DNA from: UMGS1052 sp045580005
GTDB lineage: Bacteria; Bacillota; Clostridia; Oscillospirales; CAG-382
Direction: 5' to 3'
Length of the DNA stretch: 64,000 bases
Assembly: GCA_045580005.1 (NCBI GenBank)
Contig: JAZNMZ010000003.1
Location: forward strand, 1-64,000
This document shows positions 6,353 to 15,847 of the stretch, piece by piece. The position numbers and the translations under genes were made by a program. Numbering within the stretch: position 1 is the stretch's first letter; the number at the start of each line of letters is the position of its first letter. The notes beneath the pieces are model-generated. The model saw only the letters and a list, made by a program, of their open reading frames with translations, searched no databases and was not told the origin of the DNA.

Positions 6353-8001
6353 TGAACGATATTAATATAAATAAAGAATCACTATACGATGTTGTTGTGG
6401 TAGGCGGAGGTCCTGCAGGACTCACCGCCGCCATATACCTTGCCAGAGCAAAATACCGCGTAATTGTGGTTGAAAAAGAAAATTTCGGCGGTCAGATTAC
6501 CATAACCGACGAGGTTGTAAACTATCCCGGAGTAGCAAAAACGAGCGGAAAGCAGCTTACCGAAACAATGCGGTCTCAGGCGGAATATTTCGGCGCAGAT
6601 TTTTTGATTTCTGAGGTGGAGAGCCTCGACCTTGATGGTGATATAAAGACAGTACACACAGCAAGAGGGGATTTTCATTGCTTTGCTGTTCTTCTCGCCA
6701 CCGGAGCTCATCCGAGAAGTGTAGGCTTCAAAGGTGAGCAGGAAAATAAAGGCCGCGGCGTGGCATACTGCGCTACCTGCGACGGCGAGTTTTTCACCGG
6801 CAAGGACATCTTTGTAATCGGCGGAGGATATGCGGCGGCAGAAGAAAGTGTCTTTCTCACAAAATTTGCGCGTCATGTAACAATTCTTGTCCGCGAGGAC
6901 GACTTTACCTGTGCGGCAGCGGTTGCAGACGCAGCAAAAAACCACAAAAAAATCACAGTCCTCACAAACACCGAGGTCGAGGAGGTCTCTGGCAACGGAG
7001 GTCTTTCCTACATTCGTTACAAAAACAATTCCACAGGCGAACTAACCGAGTTCCGCGCAGACGATAATGATTTTTTTGGTGTGTTTGTGTTTGTGGGATA
7101 TGCGCCGGCAACAGAACTTGTAAAGGGTAAGGCTGAACTTGACAAATGGGGATACATTGTAACCGACAGAGAACAAAAAACAACTGTCGACGGCCTGTAT
7201 GCCGCAGGAGATGTGTGCATAAAGCCTCTGCGCCAGGTTGTTACTGCAACAGGTGACGGCGCTCTTGCCGCTACTGAGCTAGAAAAATATGCCGCCCATA
7301 TGCAGAACAAGCTGGGACTGTATCCTACTCCCCCCAAGACAAAAGAACAAGCACAGACTGAAAAAAGCGGTGACGAAACTTCTGTGTCAGGCGAGCTCTT
7401 CTCTTACGAAATGAAGTCACAGCTTGAGGAGCTTTTTGGTAAAATGAGCGGCAGGCTCATACTTGAGCTGCACCTTGACGGTAGTGCTGTCTCAGACGAG
7501 CTCAGAAGTTATGTAACTGCGCTTGCCTCTATAACCGAAAAGCTTACGGTTATAACGGCTGAATCTGACAAGTTGAAAGAGCACACTCCCTTTGTGAGAA
7601 TACTGCACGATGACGGATCCGCCACGGGGCTTGCCTTTCACGGAGTGCCGGGAGGACACGAATTTACCTCCTTTGTGCTCGGACTTTACAACGCTGCAGG
7701 ACCCGGACAATCGTTGGATGGGCAGGCAAAAAAGGATATTGGCAATATAAAAAGCAAGGTTGATATCAAAATCCTTGTTACTCTTTCCTGTAGCCTCTGC
7801 CCCGACCTTGTGCTTGCCGCGCAGCGCATTGCCGCAGAAAGCAAAAATGTCACCGCAGAGGTATATGATATAAATCATTTTGACAAAATAAAGCAAAAGT
7901 ATAATGTAATGAGTGTTCCGTGCATGGTCATAAACGATGAGCATATATCGTTCGGCAAAAAGAGCGTAAGGCAGATTATTGACATAATAGACAGTCTATA
8001 A
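6352..8001 (+). CDS. AhpF-like flavoprotein: thioredoxin-reductase module with C-terminal thioredoxin-fold module
   Basis: Residues ~10-320 form a thioredoxin-reductase-type module: FAD loop VVGGGPAGLTAA, redox pair CATC (Cys140/Cys143), the second nucleotide loop VIGGGYAAAEE and the late FAD motif DGLYAAGDVC. A linker of about 30 residues (PPKTKEQAQTEKS) is followed by a C-terminal ~190-residue part resembling the paired thioredoxin-fold domain of AhpF, with CSLC (Cys480/Cys483) and the cis-Pro motif SVPCMV. In enterobacterial AhpF this redox domain is at the N-terminus, so the order here is swapped. The likely role is to pass NAD(P)H electrons to AhpC through the fused CxxC module. The TAATG overlap with ahpC supports this. 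Confidence 0.88.
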   Translation: MNDININKESLYDVVVVGGGPAGLTAAIYLARAKYRVIVVEKENFGGQITITDEVVNYPGVAKTSGKQLTETMRSQAEYFGADFLISEVESLDLDGDIKTVHTARGDFHCFAVLLATGAHPRSVGFKGEQENKGRGVAYCATCDGEFFTGKDIFVIGGGYAAAEESVFLTKFARHVTILVREDDFTCAAAVADAAKNHKKITVLTNTEVEEVSGNGGLSYIRYKNNSTGELTEFRADDNDFFGVFVFVGYAPATELVKGKAELDKWGYIVTDREQKTTVDGLYAAGDVCIKPLRQVVTATGDGALAATELEKYAAHMQNKLGLYPTPPKTKEQAQTEKSGDETSVSGELFSYEMKSQLEELFGKMSGRLILELHLDGSAVSDELRSYVTALASITEKLTVITAESDKLKEHTPFVRILHDDGSATGLAFHGVPGGHEFTSFVLGLYNAAGPGQSLDGQAKKDIGNIKSKVDIKILVTLSCSLCPDLVLAAQRIAAESKNVTAEVYDINHFDKIKQKYNVMSVPCMVINDEHISFGKKSVRQIIDIIDSL

Positions 8002-8053
8002 CTCTTTTTGCAAACACTTTACGCGATGCTGCCGGTATATTTTGTAAAAGCTA

Positions 8054-8082
8054 TTGTAAAAAAGATATATCAGTGATAAAAT
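8054..8082 (+). promoter_or_regulatory. Candidate promoter of the nitroreductase-MATE pair
   Basis: TTGTAA (8054-8059), 17 bases, TAAAAT (8077-8082), located about 35 bases before ATG 8116. Confidence 0.6.
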
Positions 8083-8115
8083 ATATGTATACTGTAAACT
8101 AAGGACCAGATTATT

Positions 8116-8859
8116 ATGTCAATGCAAAATTACAATAGCCTGAATCTATCCGAAATGATTTATAAGCGCAAATCTTTTCGCAAATACACAAGAGAGTCTG
8201 TAGATGCCAAAATGTTGCAGAAAGTTACAGATTTCTGCAAAAATCTCACGCCGCTTTACCCGGATATAATGGTAAAATGCGAGATTGTGGACAAAGAAAA
8301 TGTAAGGTGCATTCTTCCCTGGTCGACAAGACAGGTTGTGGCAATCTTCAGCGAAAAGAAAGACGGCTATCTTGAAAATATCGGTTTTATGTTTCAGCAG
8401 CTCGATCTGTATTTGCAAAGCATAGGCCTCGGCTCCTGCTGGCTCGGCATGGGACGGCTCTCGCCGGCAGTAAGGGCCGAGGAAGAACTGTGCTTTGTCA
8501 TTATACTCGCGTTCGGCTATCCGAAAGAGGAGCTAAGAGACGATCTTTTGCAGTTCAGACGCAAGGGTATATCAGAAATTTCCGATATTGACGATAACCG
8601 TCTTGAACCCGCCAGGCTCGCTCCGTCGAGCGTCAACAGCCAGCCGTGGCATTTTGTGCATGAGGGTGACACAATTCACGCCTATATGTCAAAGGGCGGT
8701 CTTTTTAAGGCTGTCAACATCGAGGATATGAACCGAATTGACATGGGCATTGCCCTGTCGCACATATATATTTCCAATCCAAAAAGCTTTAAGTTTTTTA
8801 AATCCGACAGTGCAAAGAGTATCAGGAACCATCTGTACATCGGAAGCTTTTGCTTATAA
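8116..8859 (+). CDS. Nitroreductase family protein (TM1586-like)
   Basis: The 247-residue protein looks like a nitroreductase-fold flavoprotein. It has the N-terminal IYKRKSFRKYT signature (FMN-phosphate arginines), a central QSIGLGSCWLGM segment and the second-lobe ARLAPSSVNSQPWHF motif. The two-lobe length and layout suit the TM1586-type nitroreductase subfamily, in which two nitroreductase halves are fused. The substrate is unknown; FMN-dependent NAD(P)H oxidation is the family activity. AAGGA stands 10 bases before the start. It ends 15 bases before the MATE gene and is probably cotranscribed. Confidence 0.8.
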   Translation: MSMQNYNSLNLSEMIYKRKSFRKYTRESVDAKMLQKVTDFCKNLTPLYPDIMVKCEIVDKENVRCILPWSTRQVVAIFSEKKDGYLENIGFMFQQLDLYLQSIGLGSCWLGMGRLSPAVRAEEELCFVIILAFGYPKEELRDDLLQFRRKGISEISDIDDNRLEPARLAPSSVNSQPWHFVHEGDTIHAYMSKGGLFKAVNIEDMNRIDMGIALSHIYISNPKSFKFFKSDSAKSIRNHLYIGSFCL

Positions 8860-8874
8860 CCACGCGAGGCAATA

Positions 8875-10242
8875 ATGAACAATACTACACAAATCAAAGA
8901 TTTTACTCATGGCAATGTGACAAAGCAGCTTGTTATCTTTGCGCTTCCCCTGTTTTTATCAAACCTGTTGCAGGTTGTTTACAATATGGTCGATATGATT
9001 GTTGTCGGAAACACTCTCGGCAAAGCAGGTATATCGGCAGTCTCGGTCGGCGGAGATGTGACAACGCTTTTAACTTTTGTGGCAATAGGCTTCGGCAGCG
9101 CAGGGCAGGTGCTCATAGCGCGCTACATAGGCGCAGGCAGGGTTGATAAGATAGGCAGATTCGTCGGCACTATGAGTTCTTTTATCGCTCTTTGCTCTGT
9201 GGCACTGAGTATTGTCGGTCTTTTTTCACAAGACCTTTTGCTAAGACTTATGAATACCCCCGAGCAAGCATACGATGGAGCGGCAGACTATGCTTTTATC
9301 TGTATGATAGGTCTTGTCTTTATCTACGGATACAACATAGTAAGTGCAATACTTCGCGGTATGGGCGACTCAAAGCACCCTTTTATATTTATAAGTATTG
9401 CGGCGGTGCTCAATCTTGTGCTTGATATTATCTTTGTTATATTTCTTGATATGGGGGCGGCGGGAGCGGCTCTTGCAACAGTGATAAGTCAGGCGGCAAG
9501 CTTTATTTCCTGCACGGTTTTTCTTTATAGACACGCAGGGCAGTTTGAACTAAATATACATATAAAGGACTTTTTGCACTGGGATCTCGGAGCGCTCGCA
9601 GAGCTTTTGAAGCTCGGTGTGCCGATGGCGATAAAAATGGCTGCAATACAAATTTCAAAGCTGTTTGTAAACTCTTTTATAAATTCCTACGGAGTCACAA
9701 TCTCCGCCTTTGCAGGTATTGCAAATAAAATCTCAAGTATAGCAAATCTCATCTCTACCGCTATGAATACGGCAGGCTCCACAATGGTGGGGCAGAACAT
9801 TGCGGCAGGCGAATACCGCAGAGTAAACGAGATATTAAAGCAGCTTGCAATAATTACCCTTTCTGTTGCTGTGGTGCTTTCGGTTGCAATATGCGTTTTC
9901 CCCGAGGAGATATTCAGCCTGTTTGTTGAAGATGGCGACAGGGATGTGCTTGCAATCTCTCCGGGATTTGTACCGATAGCGGTGCTGCTGTTTCTGGCAG
10001 GAGCACTTCGAGCCGTAATGAACGCACTTATAAACGGCAGCGGCAACTATAAGATAAACTTTGTCACAGCAATTCTCGATGGAATTGTAATGCGCATAGG
10101 TCTCTCGCTTCTTTTTGGAATAGCGCTTGATATGAAGCACTACGGCTTCTGGCTGGGAGACGCTCTGGCAGGCTTTACGCCGTTTTTGATCGGAATAGTC
10201 TTCTATTTCACGGGAAAGTGGAAAAACGAAAACAAGGCATAA
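8875..10242 (+). CDS. MATE family efflux transporter
   Basis: A 455-residue membrane protein of twelve predicted helices with the two-fold MATE repeat: the first half begins FTHGNVTKQLVIFALPLFLSN and the second LAELLKLGVPMAIKM. It exports cationic drugs or metabolites using Na+ or H+; NorM/DinF-type relatives differ in substrate, so none is assigned. The start is ATG 8875 after CGAGGCAATA. It follows the nitroreductase closely, which suggests a joint detoxification unit. Confidence 0.9.
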   Translation: MNNTTQIKDFTHGNVTKQLVIFALPLFLSNLLQVVYNMVDMIVVGNTLGKAGISAVSVGGDVTTLLTFVAIGFGSAGQVLIARYIGAGRVDKIGRFVGTMSSFIALCSVALSIVGLFSQDLLLRLMNTPEQAYDGAADYAFICMIGLVFIYGYNIVSAILRGMGDSKHPFIFISIAAVLNLVLDIIFVIFLDMGAAGAALATVISQAASFISCTVFLYRHAGQFELNIHIKDFLHWDLGALAELLKLGVPMAIKMAAIQISKLFVNSFINSYGVTISAFAGIANKISSIANLISTAMNTAGSTMVGQNIAAGEYRRVNEILKQLAIITLSVAVVLSVAICVFPEEIFSLFVEDGDRDVLAISPGFVPIAVLLFLAGALRAVMNALINGSGNYKINFVTAILDGIVMRIGLSLLFGIALDMKHYGFWLGDALAGFTPFLIGIVFYFTGKWKNENKA

Positions 10243-10276
10243 AAAAGCGTCAGGATTTGTCCTGACGCTTTCTTTA
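10243..10276. terminator. Bidirectional terminator between converging genes
   Basis: AAAAAAGCGTCAGGA pairs with TCCTGACGCTTTCTTT. It serves the MATE gene on plus and the hypothetical gene on minus. Confidence 0.9.
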
Positions 10277-10281
10277 TTGTT

Positions 10282-11676
10282 TTACTTTTTCACAAAGCTT
10301 CCGCCGTTTTCTGTCCAGGCGGCATAAGCCTTTTTGAGATTTTCGAGCGTCTCGCCCTCAAAGACAAAACGGAAATTGTCCTTGTCGACGCAAAAGCCGC
10401 TTACAGGCAGACTCTCATTGTCGATTTCTTCAAGAATCTTTGGAAAATCAATCTTCCGATATCCTGCACCTTTGGGGTCCTGCTCCTTGAATCTGCGGTG
10501 CGACTGTGATTTTTCGACAAGCTCTGGACTTGTGTAAAGCTCGATTATTCCGTCGTCGCAATTTGCCTTTTTGGCAAGTGCAAGATTTACGCTTTCCTTG
10601 CCGTCCTCTGTAACAAGCTTGAGACAGGGTTGCAAAAAAGAGCCCTTGAAAAGCGCATCAAACATAGCAAGCTGTGCCGCTCCTGTCTTTTTCTTGTCAA
10701 CGCCGTTTCTCACATCCTGGAAGAATGCAATCATCGCCGCGCGCAGCGCTATATTCTCGGGGAAGAGTATCTGCTTTTTCATCTGCTCGTTATTGAGAGC
10801 AAGACCAGCTATTCCGCCGAACTTATGCATGAAGCGTATTGCGCGGAAGCCGTTGAGCATTATGTCGCTCAGTTCTTTGTTTATCTCGTCTTTACCGATT
10901 TGCTTTGAATAAACTTTCTGGCCATGCGAGGCAAGGTCTGACATTACCGCCTCATTTGTTTCCTCGCACAGACTTATAAGTGCGTTGCCTGCCGCACTGT
11001 GCTGGAAATGAGTGTTTTCGGAGTAGACAACCCACACCTTTTCGCTTTGGGCAATACGCAAAAACAGCTCTCGCTTTGCAAACTCCGAAAACTTTCCCAG
11101 GGCTGTCGGCAGCTTTACGCTGATTTTCTGCTGTCCTGCCTGCTCAGCTCTCGCTTTTTTTACGAATTCGGATATTTTGCGCTCGGAAAGAGCCGCACAG
11201 CAGAAGCACTCGTCAAGACTCGCGCCCTTTAATGCCTGCTCACCGTAGTCGGGCTGTCTTACCGCGTTGTTATAAAAATCTATAAGTGTCTTATAGATTT
11301 CCTTGTCTTGCTGCGAGAGGATATGTCCCTGTGTCTGCGTCTGTTCTTCAGGCTGACCCTTGTCTTCCGGTTGTGTTTTTTCCTGCAGTGCAAGCTCAAT
11401 GTGCGCCTTTTCGATATAAAAATCCTCGTCGCGCTCATAGCTTATGCTGTACTTGCCGAAGTTCTCGCCTGCATCTTTCCACAGGGCAAACTCTGCTTCC
11501 TTTATTTCGTACACCCTGGGAGAGCCGTGGTAATTGAGAATTTTGGCATAATATCTGTCCTCGCTCTCATACACCTCAAATACTCCGTCACGGTATACAC
11601 TGCCTGCCTCTGCAGAAACCGATTCCTGTAGAGGCTTCTTGTTTTCTTCCTTTTTATTTCTTCCAAACAGTCCCAT
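10282..11676 (-). CDS. Hypothetical protein, possibly with SseB-like C-terminus (464 aa)
   Basis: I do not recognise this protein with confidence. It begins MGLFGRNKKEE, a charged start common in cytosolic multidomain proteins. An N-terminal beta-rich part (VYRDGVFEVYESEDRYYAKI) is followed by a Gln/Glu-rich linker (QEKTQPEDKGQPEEQTQ) and a helical middle. The C-terminal part (IIELYTSPELVEK to FCVDKDNFRFVFEG) is reminiscent of SseB-type domains, weakly. It has no signal peptide or membrane helix. It lies 12 bases downstream of the ABC exporter pair and may be the last gene of that operon. Confidence 0.55.
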   Translation of the reverse strand: MGLFGRNKKEENKKPLQESVSAEAGSVYRDGVFEVYESEDRYYAKILNYHGSPRVYEIKEAEFALWKDAGENFGKYSISYERDEDFYIEKAHIELALQEKTQPEDKGQPEEQTQTQGHILSQQDKEIYKTLIDFYNNAVRQPDYGEQALKGASLDECFCCAALSERKISEFVKKARAEQAGQQKISVKLPTALGKFSEFAKRELFLRIAQSEKVWVVYSENTHFQHSAAGNALISLCEETNEAVMSDLASHGQKVYSKQIGKDEINKELSDIMLNGFRAIRFMHKFGGIAGLALNNEQMKKQILFPENIALRAAMIAFFQDVRNGVDKKKTGAAQLAMFDALFKGSFLQPCLKLVTEDGKESVNLALAKKANCDDGIIELYTSPELVEKSQSHRRFKEQDPKGAGYRKIDFPKILEEIDNESLPVSGFCVDKDNFRFVFEGETLENLKKAYAAWTENGGSFVKK

Positions 11677-11688
11677 AAAATTCCTTTT

Positions 11689-13572
11689 TTAATCCAGTTC
11701 TTTCATACCCGTATAGAGCTCGTAGTACCTGCCTTTCATAGCAAGAAGCTCGTCGTGACTGCCTCTTTCTATAATTTTGCCCTGCTCGAGTACCATTATT
11801 GCGTTTGCATTTCTTACAGTTGAGAGCCTGTGTGCTATAACAAAGGTTGTTCTGTTCTTCATAAGTCTGTCCATACCGTGCTCAATATGACGCTCGGTAC
11901 GGGTGTCAACCGAGCTTGTCGCCTCGTCGAGGACTAGGATAGGAGCCTTGCTGACAGCGGCACGCGCAATATTGAGAAGCTGTCGCTGTCCCTGCGAGAG
12001 GTTTGCTCCGTCGCCCTCAAGAAGCGTATCATAGCCGTTTTCAAGACGCATAATAAACGAGTGCGCGCTCGCGAGCTTTGCTGCCTCGATTACCTCCTCG
12101 TCGGTAGCGTCGAGTCTGCCGTAACGAATATTTTCCATCACCGTTCCGGTAAACAGATGTGTGTCCTGCAGTACCATTGCTATATTCGAACGCAGACTTT
12201 CTCTTTTTATATCCATAATATCAACACCGTCGATAGTGATCTTGCCGCTGTTGATATCGTAGAATCGGTTGAGAAGATTTGTGATAGTGGTCTTGCCTGC
12301 ACCTGTCGAACCTACAAAGGCAATCTTCTGACCGGGCTTTGCATACAGAGATATATTCTTGAGAATAACCTTGTCGGGATTGTAGCCGAATGTAACATCG
12401 TCGAGTATTACATGACCCTGCATATCGGGCATATCGACTGCGTCTTCTCTGTCGGGAACCTCGGGAGTTCTGTCCATAATGCCAAATACACGCTCCGCAC
12501 CCGCAAGTGCCGAAAAGATAACAGTCATCTGCTGTGAGAGGTTATTGATAGGCATAGAGAACTGCCTTGAGTAGTTGCAGAATATTGTGAGTCCTCCGAC
12601 ATCAAAGCCTGCAAAGATACAAAGAAGCCCACCGATACCCGCTGTCATGGCATAGCTTATCTGAGCGGTATTGCCCATAATAGGACCCATAACGCCGCCC
12701 CAGAACTGAGCGCCGGTCTGTTTTGAACGCAGATTCTTGTTGAGTGTGTCAAACTCGTCGATACAGGTGTCCTCATGATTGAACACCTTGATAACTTTCT
12801 GTCCCGACACCATCTCCTCGATATAGCCGTTTACAGCACCGAGAGCTGCCTGCTGGGATGAATAATACTTTCTTGAAGCTCCTGCAATTCTTCCTCCGCC
12901 CAGTGCAAATATAGGAAGAAACACAAGAGTGATAAGTGTGAGCTGCCAGCTTGTGACAATCATCATCGCAAGCGTACCTACAAGAGTAACTGCTCCCGAC
13001 ACAAGAGAAATGACAGAGTTATCGAGCATCATGCCGATATTGTCGACATCGTTTGTAAAGCGGCTCATTGTTTCACCTGTGCTCTCGTTATCAAAAAAGC
13101 GTACCGGAAGAGACTGCACCTTGTTGAAAAGGTCGTTTCGTATGCGCTCTACCGCACTTCTTGATACGACAAGCATAATTCTGCTCTGCACAAAGGTAAA
13201 AAGCGCTGCTACGACATACACCGCCAAGAGCACGCCTGATGCTCTTACAAGATTGCTCATTGCAACACTTGCATCCTGCGCACCGACAATTTCATTTATA
13301 ATCGGGCGCATCATATATCCGCCGGCAAGAGAAGCTGCCGTGCTGCCGAGCATACATATAAGCACAACCACAAGCAGCCACTTATACTTGGCTATATAAC
13401 CGAGCAGTCTGCTTATTACTTTTTTGACATCCTTGGGCTTGCCCTTGGCTGTTCTTGCAAAAGCTCCGGGGCCGCCGGGACCTCTGCCGGGACCGCCCAT
13501 CATACCGCGTCTGTCGGGAGCCGAGCTGTTATAGCGCTTGTTGAGTTCTTCTAAAGTTCTTCCTTTTGCCAT
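11689..13572 (-). CDS. ABC exporter half-transporter, canonical ATP site (heterodimer subunit B)
   Basis: This 627-residue fusion of a six-helix exporter domain and an ATPase follows an N-terminal Gly/Pro/Arg-rich cytosolic tail. ATPase motifs are Walker A GSTGAGKTT, signature LSQGQRQ, and Walker B ILVLDEATS with the catalytic Glu, then the H-loop IAHRLST. Its start codon overlaps the stop of the upstream ABC gene (TAATG), so the two are made in step. The pair resembles BmrCD/TM287-288 multidrug exporters; the substrate is unknown. Confidence 0.92.
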   Translation of the reverse strand: MAKGRTLEELNKRYNSSAPDRRGMMGGPGRGPGGPGAFARTAKGKPKDVKKVISRLLGYIAKYKWLLVVVLICMLGSTAASLAGGYMMRPIINEIVGAQDASVAMSNLVRASGVLLAVYVVAALFTFVQSRIMLVVSRSAVERIRNDLFNKVQSLPVRFFDNESTGETMSRFTNDVDNIGMMLDNSVISLVSGAVTLVGTLAMMIVTSWQLTLITLVFLPIFALGGGRIAGASRKYYSSQQAALGAVNGYIEEMVSGQKVIKVFNHEDTCIDEFDTLNKNLRSKQTGAQFWGGVMGPIMGNTAQISYAMTAGIGGLLCIFAGFDVGGLTIFCNYSRQFSMPINNLSQQMTVIFSALAGAERVFGIMDRTPEVPDREDAVDMPDMQGHVILDDVTFGYNPDKVILKNISLYAKPGQKIAFVGSTGAGKTTITNLLNRFYDINSGKITIDGVDIMDIKRESLRSNIAMVLQDTHLFTGTVMENIRYGRLDATDEEVIEAAKLASAHSFIMRLENGYDTLLEGDGANLSQGQRQLLNIARAAVSKAPILVLDEATSSVDTRTERHIEHGMDRLMKNRTTFVIAHRLSTVRNANAIMVLEQGKIIERGSHDELLAMKGRYYELYTGMKELD

Positions 13573-15335
13573 TACGCTCTGCCTCCTTCCGATGCGGCTT
13601 TCTCGCCCTTACCCTCCATCTGAGAGTAATATATTTCCTGATATTCGTGATTTTTCTCGAGCAGCTCGTCGTGCGTGCCTATACCTGTGATAACACCGTC
13701 GTCCATAACGATAATCTTATCAGCGTCCATAACAGAGCCGACTCTCTGCGCAATTATAATCTTGGTAGAGCCCGCAAGCTCGTTTTTGAAAGCCTGTCTT
13801 ATCTTTGCTTCTGTCGCAGTGTCAACAGCGCTTGTCGAATCGTCAAAAATGAGAATCTTGGGATTCTTGAGCAGTGCTCTTGCAATACAAAGTCGCTGCT
13901 TCTGTCCTCCCGACACATTTGTTCCGCCTGCGTCAAGCACTGTGTCGTAACCGGCCTTAAAGCTTGTAACAAAAACATCTGCCTGAGAGTTTGAAGCTGC
14001 CGCTATCATTTCCTCGTCTGAGGCGTTCTCGTCGCCCCAGCGCAGGTTTTCGGCTATAGTGCCCGAGAACAGGGTATTCTTCTGCAAAACAACTCCTATG
14101 CCGTCACGGAGCCTCTCGAGCTTGTAATCGCGCACATTCACGCCGTCAACAAACACCTCTCCGGCGTCGGGGTCATACAGTCTTGGTATCATCGAAACAA
14201 GCGTGGTCTTGCCGCAGCCTGTCGAGCCGACGATACCTACCGTCTGTCCTGCTTCTATCCTGAGATTAATTTTATCGAGTACCTTTTTCTCGCTGTTTTT
14301 AAAATATCTGAAGTCAACATCGCAAAACTCAATCTCACCTCTTGTAACCTCAAATTCGTCGGATGCTGTGATATCCTCAATGTCGATTTTTTCGTCAAGC
14401 ACCTCGCACACACGCTTTGCGGAAGCAATAGCTCGCGATGCCATTACAAACATCATAGATACCATCTGAAGCGAGAAAAGAATCTGTGTTATGTAGTTTA
14501 TAAACGCAATAAGAGTACCATCGGTCATACCTGTATTGTTTATAATCATTCTGCCGCCGAAGATGAGAACGCACACAACAGTCGTGTTCATAACAATCAT
14601 CATAAGAGGCTGCATAAAGATCATAACGCCCATTGCCGAAAGTCCTGCATCCTTGAGATTCTTGTTGGAAGCACCGAACTTTTTCTTTTCAAAATCCTCG
14701 CGAACAATGGATTTTACAACACGCATATTTGTAAGGTTTTCCTGCACAGTTGAGTTGAGCGAGTCAATCTTTGTCTGCATTTTGGAAAACCTCGGGAAGC
14801 CCTTTGAAATTATAACCGACTGGATTACAATTACAAGAGGAATGGCAACTGCAAGCACGCTTGCAAGTCGGGGGCTGAGTCTTATCGCCATTATAAGCGC
14901 GCCGATGAGCATACCGGGCGAGCGCAGACACATACGCAGAAGCATATTCACAAAATTCTGTATCTGTGTTACATCGTTCGTAAGTCTTGTTACAAGCGAG
15001 CCTGTTGAAAACTTGTCGATATTGGCAAAAGAGAACTTCTGCACCTTTTCAAAAAGGTCATACCTCAAGTCTGCCGAGAAGTTTACCGAAGCCTTTGCGC
15101 CGTACCAGGCACCTCCCACACCGCCGAGCATCATAATAATTGCGGTGAGTATCATAAGCACGCACACGCCTATAACTGATTTCCAGTCGCCCTCAACGAC
15201 ACCTACATCAACAATGCGCGAGAGGAAATAAGGCATAAGAATTTCGCCTACAACCTCAACAATCATACAAAGAGGACCGAGAATAAAATACCTGCTATAA
15301 GGTCTTATATATTTACCCCAGCGTTTCAAAAACAA
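13572..15335 (-). CDS. ABC exporter half-transporter, degenerate ATP site (heterodimer subunit A)
   Basis: This 587-residue exporter half has six transmembrane helices and one ATPase. Walker A is GSTGCGKTT and the signature VSGGQKQR, but Walker B reads ILIFDDSTSAVD: the catalytic Glu is Asp, and the H-loop His is replaced (IAQRVGS). This marks a non-hydrolysing site, as in heterodimeric multidrug ABC exporters. The listed start is TTG 15335 after AAAGGA; TTG 15329 is an alternative with wider spacing. The gene lies 22 bases downstream of marR and is overlapped by the partner gene. Confidence 0.92.
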   Translation of the reverse strand: MFLKRWGKYIRPYSRYFILGPLCMIVEVVGEILMPYFLSRIVDVGVVEGDWKSVIGVCVLMILTAIIMMLGGVGGAWYGAKASVNFSADLRYDLFEKVQKFSFANIDKFSTGSLVTRLTNDVTQIQNFVNMLLRMCLRSPGMLIGALIMAIRLSPRLASVLAVAIPLVIVIQSVIISKGFPRFSKMQTKIDSLNSTVQENLTNMRVVKSIVREDFEKKKFGASNKNLKDAGLSAMGVMIFMQPLMMIVMNTTVVCVLIFGGRMIINNTGMTDGTLIAFINYITQILFSLQMVSMMFVMASRAIASAKRVCEVLDEKIDIEDITASDEFEVTRGEIEFCDVDFRYFKNSEKKVLDKINLRIEAGQTVGIVGSTGCGKTTLVSMIPRLYDPDAGEVFVDGVNVRDYKLERLRDGIGVVLQKNTLFSGTIAENLRWGDENASDEEMIAAASNSQADVFVTSFKAGYDTVLDAGGTNVSGGQKQRLCIARALLKNPKILIFDDSTSAVDTATEAKIRQAFKNELAGSTKIIIAQRVGSVMDADKIIVMDDGVITGIGTHDELLEKNHEYQEIYYSQMEGKGEKAASEGGRA

Positions 15336-15357
15336 TCATTCCTTTCTTAAAATAACC

Positions 15358-15813
15358 TTACCTTGCAGACAGGGAGCTTTCTTCCCCATATGCGCTTATG
15401 TTTTCCTGCATTTTCGAAAGACACTTCATAAATATATCAATTTCTTCATCGCGAAGACCGGCAAAGGTCACGCTGTCAATACTTTCGAATATCTCTTTTG
15501 TGTCTTCAAGCAGTTTTTTTCCTTTTTCCGAAATTCTTATAACATTGCACCTGCCGTCAGCTTTGTCGCCGTTCCTTTCTATATAGCCTGCCGATTCGAG
15601 CTTTTTGACAGTTACTGCAACGGTAGCAGGCGATATTTCAAGCTTTTGTGAAATCTCGCGCTGAGTAGGCTCTTTTTCAAATCGGTTGATACACAAAAGC
15701 ATCATATGCTGGCTGCGATGTACGCCCAGCGATCCCACCCTTGCGTCGACAAGCTCCTTGTGCATTCTGTTGGTGCGAATGAATTTTTTTATAACTTCGT
15801 TAAAGTTTATCAT
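15358..15813 (-). CDS. MarR family transcriptional regulator of the ABC exporter
   Basis: The 151-residue protein has the MarR layout: an N-terminal dimer helix, winged helix (QREISQKLEISPATVAVTVKKLESAGYI), a wing ending GRCNVIRISEKGKKLLE and a C-terminal dimer helix. The start is ATG 15813, with GGGAG 7 bases upstream; ten more in-frame codons exist upstream but lack a site. It is the first gene of the operon marR-ABC-ABC. Two perfect palindromes just downstream of the promoter -10 strongly suggest autorepression, relieved by a ligand that the exporter may also carry. Confidence 0.92.
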   Translation of the reverse strand: MINFNEVIKKFIRTNRMHKELVDARVGSLGVHRSQHMMLLCINRFEKEPTQREISQKLEISPATVAVTVKKLESAGYIERNGDKADGRCNVIRISEKGKKLLEDTKEIFESIDSVTFAGLRDEEIDIFMKCLSKMQENISAYGEESSLSAR

Positions 15814-15847
15814 CCTGCCACTCCCTTTTGTGTTACTCGGCAAAAAG

